Shown in pieces: positions 58,722 through 64,000 of a stretch of 64,000 bases of DNA (position 1 is its first letter; each line of letters begins with the position of its first letter). Origin of the DNA: Amycolatopsis sp. cg9 (GTDB lineage Bacteria > Actinomycetota > Actinomycetes > Mycobacteriales > Pseudonocardiaceae); assembly GCF_041346945.1 (NCBI RefSeq), contig NZ_CP166850.1:248001-312000 (forward strand), read 5' to 3'. A model generated the notes under the pieces. That model had not been told where the DNA came from and did no database searches. It was given only the letters and a program-made list of their open reading frames with translations. The position numbers and the translations under genes are program-made.

Positions 58722-60053
58722 ATGACCCGCAAGCAGATCCACCTGGCGGCGCACTTCCCCGGCGTCAACAACACGACCGTGTGGAGCGACCCCGAGGCCG
58801 GCAGCCACATCGAGTTCAGCTCGTTCGTCAAGCTCGCGCAGACGGCCGAGCGCGCGAAGTTCGACTTCTTCTTCCTGGCCGAGGGCCTGCGGCTGCGCGA
58901 GCAGAACGGGGAGATCTACGACCTCGACGTCGTCGGCCGCCCGGACACGTTCACCGTGCTGTCCGCGCTGGCGGCGGTCACCGAGCGGCTCGGGCTGGCC
59001 GGCACGATCAACTCGACGTTCAACGAGCCGTTCGAGGTGGCCCGCCAGTTCGCCTCGCTCGACCACCTTTCGGCCGGGCGCGCGGCCTGGAACGTCGTGA
59101 CGTCGTGGGACGCGTTCACCGGCGAGAACTTCCGCCGCGGCGGCTTCCTCCCGCAGGACCAGCGCTACGAGCGCGCGGAGACGTTCCTGCGCACGGCGTG
59201 GGAGCTGTTCGACTCCTGGCGCGGCGACGAGATCGCCGCCGACGCCGGCAGCGGCGTGTTCCTGCGGGACCCGGCGGCGGGCGCGTTCGCCCACCACGAC
59301 GCCCACTTCGACATCGAAGGCCGGTTCCCGGTGCCGCGCAGCCCCCAGGGCCGCCCGGTGATCATCCAGGCCGGCGATTCCGAGGAGGGCCGCGAGTTCG
59401 CCGCGTCGACCGCCGACGCGATCTTCAGCCGCTACGGCACGCTCGAAGCGGGACAGGCGTTCTACTCCGACGTCAAGGGCAGGCTGGCGAAGTACGGCCG
59501 GACCCCGGAGCAGCTGGTGATCCTGCCCGCGGCGACGTTCGTCCTCGGCGACACCGACGCCGACGCCCACGAGCGCGCCCACGTCGTCCGGCGGCAGCAG
59601 GTCAGCGGGCAGACGGCGATCAAGTTCCTCGAGCAGCTGTGGAACACCGACCTGAGCTCGTACGACCCGGACGGCCCGCTCCCGGAGTCCGACCCGGTCC
59701 TCGGCGACCACACGATCGCCCGCGGCCGCGCGAGCGTCCGGATGTACCGCGACCCGCTGGCGACAGCGCGCGAGTGGCGGCAGCTGGCGGAAGCGAAGAG
59801 CCTCTCGATCCGCGAGCTGATCATCGAGGTCACGGCCCGCCAGACGTTCATCGGCTCGCCCTCGACGGTCGCCGACGCGATCGACGAGCTGGTGCAGGCC
59901 GACGCGAGCGACGGGTTCATCCTGGTCCCTCACGTGACCCCGGGCGGCCTGGACGAGTTCGCCGACAGGGTGGTGCCGCTGCTGCAGGAGCGTGGCTCGT
60001 TCCGCACGGAGTACCCGGGCGCGACCCTGCGCGATCACCTCGGACTGGACTGA
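58722..60053 (+). CDS. Luciferase-like flavin-dependent monooxygenase D (NtaA/DszA/SnaA group)
   Basis: 443 aa, ATG after GAGGAGGACCGAG. IHLAAHFPGVNNTTVWSDPEAGSHIEFSSFVKLAQTAERAKFDFFFLAEGLRLREQNGEIYDLDVVGRPDTFTVLSALAAVTERLGLAGTINSTFNEPFEVARQFASLDHLSAGRAAWNVVTSWDAFTGENFRRGGFLPQDQRYERAETFLR is NtaA-group throughout. Homologue of monooxygenase B; together C and D repeat the A and B pairing. Likely part of the same organosulfur or amino-carboxylate degradation system. Confidence 0.9.
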   Translation: MTRKQIHLAAHFPGVNNTTVWSDPEAGSHIEFSSFVKLAQTAERAKFDFFFLAEGLRLREQNGEIYDLDVVGRPDTFTVLSALAAVTERLGLAGTINSTFNEPFEVARQFASLDHLSAGRAAWNVVTSWDAFTGENFRRGGFLPQDQRYERAETFLRTAWELFDSWRGDEIAADAGSGVFLRDPAAGAFAHHDAHFDIEGRFPVPRSPQGRPVIIQAGDSEEGREFAASTADAIFSRYGTLEAGQAFYSDVKGRLAKYGRTPEQLVILPAATFVLGDTDADAHERAHVVRRQQVSGQTAIKFLEQLWNTDLSSYDPDGPLPESDPVLGDHTIARGRASVRMYRDPLATAREWRQLAEAKSLSIRELIIEVTARQTFIGSPSTVADAIDELVQADASDGFILVPHVTPGGLDEFADRVVPLLQERGSFRTEYPGATLRDHLGLD

Positions 60054-60187
60054 TCGGGACTCCGCGCCCCCGCCTCGGCGATCACCGGCCACCGCTTCCC
60101 GGTCCCGGCGGGCGGGTCGGCGCGGCACCCGGCGAGCACCACGACGGCCATCAGCACGAGCGCGGTGGCGCGGATCGTCGAGGTCAC
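60035..60187 (-). CDS. Small putative lipoprotein (50 aa)
   Basis: GTG 60187. The peptide TSTIRATALVLMAVVVLAGC has a classical lipobox (LAGC) after a hydrophobic core, followed by a short polar part (RADPPAGTGKRWPVIAEAG). The 3' end overlaps the last 19 bases of monooxygenase D on the other strand. Plausible but short; could be a chance frame. Confidence 0.45.
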   Translation of the reverse strand: MTSTIRATALVLMAVVVLAGCRADPPAGTGKRWPVIAEAGARSPDQSSPR

Positions 60188-60275
60188 GCCCGGACTCTAA
60201 CCAGTCCGGCCGGCCGCACCCACATGCTGGGAAGCGCGGGCAGAAGGGGACTCTCAGCGCGTCTGGTGAGCTGAA

Positions 60276-60312
60276 GGGGACGTTCATGGCATCCGATGCG
60301 GTGAACGTCCCC
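60276..60312. repeat. 37-bp palindromic repeat, second copy of the family at 16726
   Basis: GGGGACGTTCA and TGAACGTCCCC arms around TGGCATCCGATGCGG, the centre being nearly palindromic too (GCATC/GATGC). Same length and outer arms as 16726-16762. A partial relative (AAGGGGACTCTCAGCGC) lies at about 60244-60260. Confidence 0.7.
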
Positions 60313-60436
60313 TTCAGCACTTCCGTACGGCACCGGGGAGCTGAACCCTCGGCGGCACCGGTCGCCCGGGAGCAAGTCGTTTCACCAGACGGGCGCACTA
60401 CCCCCGTACCCCGTCGGACCTCGACAATCTGGCCGT

Positions 60437-60907
60437 ATGACGATCCTGCCGGAACGGCGAGCCGCCGATGTGGTGCACCTGGGGATCCGGATCGACCTCG
60501 TCAGCCGGGCCGGGGACGCCGCCGTGGTCGCCGCGCGGCTGGCCGAGGCGCTCGGCGGTGTCGCGAGCGTCGACGTGGTCAGCGCCCAGCGGCACCTGCG
60601 GGCCGTCCCCGATCCCCTGCTGCGCATCGAAGCCGGCTCGAGGCGGGCGATCCTGCTGGGCCGCCCGCTGGAGCTCACCCGCCTCGAATTCGACCTGCTG
60701 CACTACCTTCGCGCCCACCCCGACCGCGTCTTCACCCGCGCCGACCTCAAGACCGCGTTGTGGCCGCGGCAGGACGGCAACGACCGCACCGTCGACGTGC
60801 ACGTCCGCAAGCTGCGGGCGAAGCTCGAGCCGCACCTCGACCCGATCACCACGGTGCGCGGGGTCGGTTACCGCTTCGAAAGCTCGGCGCCCGTCACGCT
60901 GGATTGA
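60437..60907 (+). CDS. OmpR-type winged-helix DNA-binding protein without receiver domain
   Basis: 156 aa. Residues about 60-150 form a trans_reg_C winged helix: ILLGRPLELTRLEFDLLHYLRAHPDRVFTRADLKTALWPRQDGNDRTVDVHVRKLRAKLEPHLDPITTVRGVGYRFE. The first 60 residues (HLGIRIDLVSRAGDAAVVAARLAEALGGVASVDVV) are not a receiver: no phospho-acceptor Asp pattern is seen. No sensor kinase is adjacent. Its 3' end overlaps the convergent lyase gene by 14 bases. Orphan regulator of unknown target. Confidence 0.85.
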   Translation: MTILPERRAADVVHLGIRIDLVSRAGDAAVVAARLAEALGGVASVDVVSAQRHLRAVPDPLLRIEAGSRRAILLGRPLELTRLEFDLLHYLRAHPDRVFTRADLKTALWPRQDGNDRTVDVHVRKLRAKLEPHLDPITTVRGVGYRFESSAPVTLD

Positions 60908-62705
60908 CGCTCGGGTGCGGCGGCTGGTTGTACGCGGTGTTCTGCCACGCCACGGCTTCCCGGTACTGCCGGTCCTGCATCAGCGACACCCGCGAGATGT
61001 TCGTCGGGTCGGTCGTCGAATAGATGCGCAGCGCCCGGTTGTCCGACGTGGCCCAGACGACCTCCTCGCGCCAGTCGCCGAACAGGTCCGCCTGCAACGC
61101 CGGGGTGTTCTTCGTGCCGTTGTTGGCGTGCACGCCGGACGCCGTCAGCAGGCGGGTGTCGGCGCTGGTGCCGTACTTGTCGATGTGGGTACCGTCCAGC
61201 AGTTCGCGCTGGGCGTCGCCGTCCCACCAGACGACGAAGTTGGCCGACGACGGCTTGCGCCCGATGTTCTGGCCGCTCGTGTTCAGCAGCCCCGGAACGC
61301 CGGACGACCAGGACTCGGCACCCGGGCTGCCCGCCCAGATGTCGTCGGACACCCCGCGCCCGTTGTCGCAGCCGCACGCGTTCTGCCACAGGACCTGCCC
61401 GGTCTTCGCGTCGGCCATCCAGGCGCCCGGCTTCGACGTGTCTTCGTCCACTTTGAACTCTTCCAGGCCGGGCCGGCCCGGGATCAGGTCGCCGACGTGC
61501 ATGGCGTCGCCGTGGCCGAGGCCGGTGTTCCACAGTGGACTGCCGTTGTCGTTGACCGCCATGGCGCCGAAGACGATCTCGTCGCGGCCGTCGGCGTCCA
61601 CGTCGGCGACCGCCAGCTGGTGGTTGCCCTGGCCGGTGTACTGCGAGCCGGCCGAGTTCGAGTCGAACTTCCAGCGCTCGGTCAGCGCGCCGCCGCGGAA
61701 GTCCCAGGCCGCGATCACCGTGCGCGTGTAGTAGCCGCGGCTCACGATCAGGCTCGGGCGCGAGCCGTCCAGGTACGCCGTGCCGGCCAGGAAGCGGTCG
61801 ACGCGGTTGCCGTAGCTGTCGCCCCACGACGAAACCGTGCCGCGCGGCGGGTCGTAGTTCACCGTCGCCGCCGCGGCACCGGTCTGGCCGTTGAACACGG
61901 TCAGGAACTCCGGACCGGACAGCACGTACCCGCTCGAGTTGCGGTAGTCCGCGCTCGCGTTGCCGATGACCTGCCCGGTGCCCGACCGCGTGCCGTCCGC
62001 CGTCTTCATCGCGACTTCGGCCTTGCCGTCGCCGTCGTAGTCGAAAACCTGGAACTGCGTGTAGTGCGCGCCCGCGCGGATGTTGCGGCCCAGGTCGATC
62101 CGCCACAGGCGGGTCCCGTCCAGCCGGTAGCCGTCGACGTAGACGTTGCCGGTGTAGCCGGACTGCGAGTTGTCCTTGGCGTTGCTCGGATCCCACTTCA
62201 CGACGAACTCGTACTGCCCGTCGCCGTCCAGGTCGCCGACGCTCGCGTCGTTGGCACTGTAGGTGTAGCTCTCCCCCGACGGCGTCGTGCCGCCGGCCGG
62301 GACCTGGATCGGCACGTCCCGGGTGCTCGCCGCGGCCACGGCGTCGAGCGTCAGGGACTCCTCCGCGGCGAACGCCGACGCCCGCTCCACGCCGTTGACG
62401 ACCGCGTGGACCGTGTACTTCGCCCCCGCGGGTGCCCCGGCGTCCAGGTAGCCGGTCGGGCCACCGGCCGGGATCGTGGTCACCCGGGTGCCGTCGCGGT
62501 AGACGGCGAACGCCACCCCGGCCGGGTCGGCGGCGAGCAGCCGCCAGCCGACCCGGTTGCCCGCCGCGGTGTGGACGCTGATCACCCCGCGGTTCAGCTC
62601 GTCGATCTGCGGCGAGGCGGCCGCCGTCGCCGGGCCCGGCACGAGCCCGGCCGCCAGCACGCCGGCGGCCAGCAGCCGCCCGAGCGCGGAAGTACGCGTG
62701 GACAT
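60894..62705 (-). CDS. Secreted rhamnogalacturonan lyase (PL11)
   Basis: 603 aa from ATG 62705 (GGAG seven bases upstream; an ATG six bases earlier is too close to it). Signal peptide STRTSALGRLLAAGVLAAGLVPGPATAAA. PL11 features: N-terminal FN3-like domain (DELNRGVISVHTAAGNRVGWRLLAADPAGVAFAVYRDG), then an eight-bladed propeller with repeated Ca-binding DxDGDG motifs (GDLDGDGQYEFVVKWDPSN, FDYDGDGKAEVAMKTADG, ADVDADGRDEIVFGAM). It cleaves the rhamnogalacturonan-I backbone of pectin. With the mannanase upstream and GH43 at 34.3 kb it suggests growth on plant cell walls. Confidence 0.9.
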   Translation of the reverse strand: MSTRTSALGRLLAAGVLAAGLVPGPATAAASPQIDELNRGVISVHTAAGNRVGWRLLAADPAGVAFAVYRDGTRVTTIPAGGPTGYLDAGAPAGAKYTVHAVVNGVERASAFAAEESLTLDAVAAASTRDVPIQVPAGGTTPSGESYTYSANDASVGDLDGDGQYEFVVKWDPSNAKDNSQSGYTGNVYVDGYRLDGTRLWRIDLGRNIRAGAHYTQFQVFDYDGDGKAEVAMKTADGTRSGTGQVIGNASADYRNSSGYVLSGPEFLTVFNGQTGAAAATVNYDPPRGTVSSWGDSYGNRVDRFLAGTAYLDGSRPSLIVSRGYYTRTVIAAWDFRGGALTERWKFDSNSAGSQYTGQGNHQLAVADVDADGRDEIVFGAMAVNDNGSPLWNTGLGHGDAMHVGDLIPGRPGLEEFKVDEDTSKPGAWMADAKTGQVLWQNACGCDNGRGVSDDIWAGSPGAESWSSGVPGLLNTSGQNIGRKPSSANFVVWWDGDAQRELLDGTHIDKYGTSADTRLLTASGVHANNGTKNTPALQADLFGDWREEVVWATSDNRALRIYSTTDPTNISRVSLMQDRQYREAVAWQNTAYNQPPHPSVNPA

Positions 62706-62733
62706 CGCCATTCTCCGTCCGAAGTAGACTCGA

Positions 62734-64000
62734 TCAGCCGATCGTGCAAGTGCTCCCGTTCAAGGCGAAGGACGCCGGCGCGGGGTTGCTCCCGCTGTGG
62801 GTGCCGTTGAACCCGATGCCGGTCGAGGCGTTCGGCGCCAGGGTGCCGTTCCAGGCCAGGTTCGTCGCGGTCACCGCGCCGCCGGCGGTCTGGGTGAACG
62901 TCGCGCCCCAGCCCGGCAGCGTGACCCGCTGGCCCGAGGTGTAGGTGAACGCCAGCGTCCAGCCGGTGACGGTGCTCGTGCCCGTGTTGGTGATGGTCAC
63001 CGACGCGGTGAACCCGTTGCCGCCGCCCCAGCCCGGCGCGGAGTAGGCGACCTTGCACGCGCCGGTGCCGCCACCCGCACCCGTCGTCGCCGTCACGGCG
63101 CCGGACGCGGCCGAAGTGTTGCCCGCGGCGTCCCTGGCCCGCACCTGGTAGCGGTACGTGCTCGAAGCGGTCAGGCCGCTGTCGGTGAACGTCGTCGACG
63201 CGGCCGAGCCGACCACGGCGAAGGTGCCGCCGGACGCGCCGGGCGCGCGGAGGACGTCGTAGCCGGTGACGCCGACGTTGTCGGTCGAGGCCGGCCAGGC
63301 CAGCGTGACGCCGGAGGACGTCACCCCCGAGACCGCCGGGGTGCCCGGCGTCGTCGGCGCCTGTGTGTCCGCGGTACCCCCGCCGTAGATCGTGGCTTCC
63401 TTCGCCGTCTGCCGGACACCGTTGGTGCCGTTGAGGAAGCGCTCGCCCCACGCGGTCAGGCTCGCGGGGTCGAACCCGTTGGTCATGTCGAGGTAGGCGA
63501 CGTCGCTGCCGTTGCCGCTCCACGACCAGCCGAGGTAGCCGAGACCGCGGGCCTGCGCCTGGGCCATGATCGTGTCCTCGTCCGGGTTGCCGTCGCTGTG
63601 CATGTTGCCGAACTCGCCGACGACCAGCGGCAGCCCGGCGGTGCGGAAGGCGTCGAAGTAGGCGTTGATCTCGGCGGCGGTGTCGTAGACGCCGTACATG
63701 TGGATCGAGAACACCGTGTTGTGCTGCGGATCGGCGTTGAGCACCGAAGCCGCGTTGTCGCGCATGATGTTCTGCCAGTCCTGGCCCCACATCGGCGCGT
63801 CGGCCATGATCAGGTGCTGCAGCCCGGCGCCGCGGAGCCGGGTGATGGCGCTCGACGTCGCGCTCGCCCAGGTCGCGCTCACCTGCGCGTTGTTGCCGAA
63901 CGGTTCGTTGCCGAGGTTGACGACGACGTAGTTCTCCTGGCCCTGCAACGCGCTCGCGATGCTGATCCAGTAGTCGGCGGCCTGGTCGAGGCTCGCCGCC
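62734..64000 (-). CDS. Endo-beta-1,4-mannanase GH5_8 with FN3 and CBM2 (N-terminus outside the window)
   Basis: At least 421 aa; the frame is open at 64000, so the start is missing. The catalytic domain shows the acid/base Glu in VVNLGNEPFGNNAQ, LIMADAPMWGQDWQNIMRDNAASV, FSIHMYGVYDTAAEINAYF and the nucleophile Glu in LVVGEFGNMHSDGNPDEDTIMAQAQARGLGYLGWSWSGNGSDVAYLDM, a near-textbook GH5_8 pattern. It is followed by an FN3 domain (PGTPAVSGVTSSGVTLAWPASTDNVGVTGYDVLRA) and a family 2 cellulose-binding module (CKVAYSAPGWGGGNGFTASVTITNTG...GSTC, Cys pair at the ends). Secreted plant-polysaccharide degradation. Confidence 0.9.
   Translation of the reverse strand, partial: AASLDQAADYWISIASALQGQENYVVVNLGNEPFGNNAQVSATWASATSSAITRLRGAGLQHLIMADAPMWGQDWQNIMRDNAASVLNADPQHNTVFSIHMYGVYDTAAEINAYFDAFRTAGLPLVVGEFGNMHSDGNPDEDTIMAQAQARGLGYLGWSWSGNGSDVAYLDMTNGFDPASLTAWGERFLNGTNGVRQTAKEATIYGGGTADTQAPTTPGTPAVSGVTSSGVTLAWPASTDNVGVTGYDVLRAPGASGGTFAVVGSAASTTFTDSGLTASSTYRYQVRARDAAGNTSAASGAVTATTGAGGGTGACKVAYSAPGWGGGNGFTASVTITNTGTSTVTGWTLAFTYTSGQRVTLPGWGATFTQTAGGAVTATNLAWNGTLAPNASTGIGFNGTHSGSNPAPASFALNGSTCTIG

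Overview
The window reads as chromosomal DNA of a high-GC actinomycete. The short palindromic intergenic repeats, the GTG starts, the overlapping stop/start operons and the XRE/DUF397 regulators fit Pseudonocardiaceae, most likely Amycolatopsis. This genus call is inference from style and remembered repeat families, not from a search. No rRNA, tRNA, CRISPR array or complete insertion sequence was seen.

Layout. 1-2.4 kb: a secreted hypothetical protein (cut by the window edge), a transposase-like HTH protein and a YcnI-type copper-associated protein. 2.4-33.6 kb: a large biosynthetic cluster. Its left half (2.9-16.7 kb) has RiPP character: a YcaO + TfuA pair, two 41-42 aa precursor-like peptides too short for ordinary gene calling, two near-duplicate FAD oxidoreductases, two near-duplicate MFS exporters, a FemAB/DUF482-type GNAT acyltransferase, a phytoene-desaturase-like flavoenzyme, a degenerate SDR and an ABM-like protein. 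Its right half (16.8-33.6 kb) is a reducing type II PKS: two KS/partner pairs, three free ACPs, a ketoreductase, an InhA-type enoyl reductase, a HadA/HadB-like dehydratase pair, a hotdog thioesterase, a stand-alone adenylation enzyme, an acyl-CoA-dehydrogenase-like enzyme, two PLP enzymes, a methyltransferase and two unknown small proteins. The simplest reading is a hybrid in which a type II PKS builds an unsaturated acyl chain that the DUF482 protein joins to a YcaO/TfuA-modified (possibly thioamidated) peptide. The duplicated precursor-oxidase-exporter cassette suggests two related products.

33.5-35.4 kb: DUF6630 protein and a secreted GH43 enzyme. 35.4-41.3 kb: a visibly lower-GC island with an NB-ARC/TPR ATPase, a glycerophosphotransferase-like protein, and an XRE-DUF5753 regulator with its DUF397 partner. 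41.5-44.2 kb: tyrosine catabolism remnant: fumarylacetoacetase, an unknown gene, a 56-codon relic that looks like homogentisate dioxygenase, and a MarR regulator.

44.3-48.2 kb: a compact operon of NrtR-like Nudix regulator, a nucleoside-phosphorylase/nucleosidase-fold protein with a helical tail, and a membrane protein. The last two share a short QVGIQA...STV motif of the kind used by bacterial amyloid-signalling (BASS) modules; this is the best candidate here for an undescribed conflict or stress system. 48.3-49.8 kb: large HTH regulator. 50.0-60.2 kb: probable organosulfur acquisition region (polar amino-acid ABC transporter, GNAT, four luciferase-family monooxygenases, TAT-exported sulfite-oxidase-like enzyme, beta-carbonic anhydrase). 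60.4-64 kb: orphan winged-helix regulator, PL11 rhamnogalacturonan lyase and a GH5_8 mannanase with FN3 and CBM2 (cut by the window edge).
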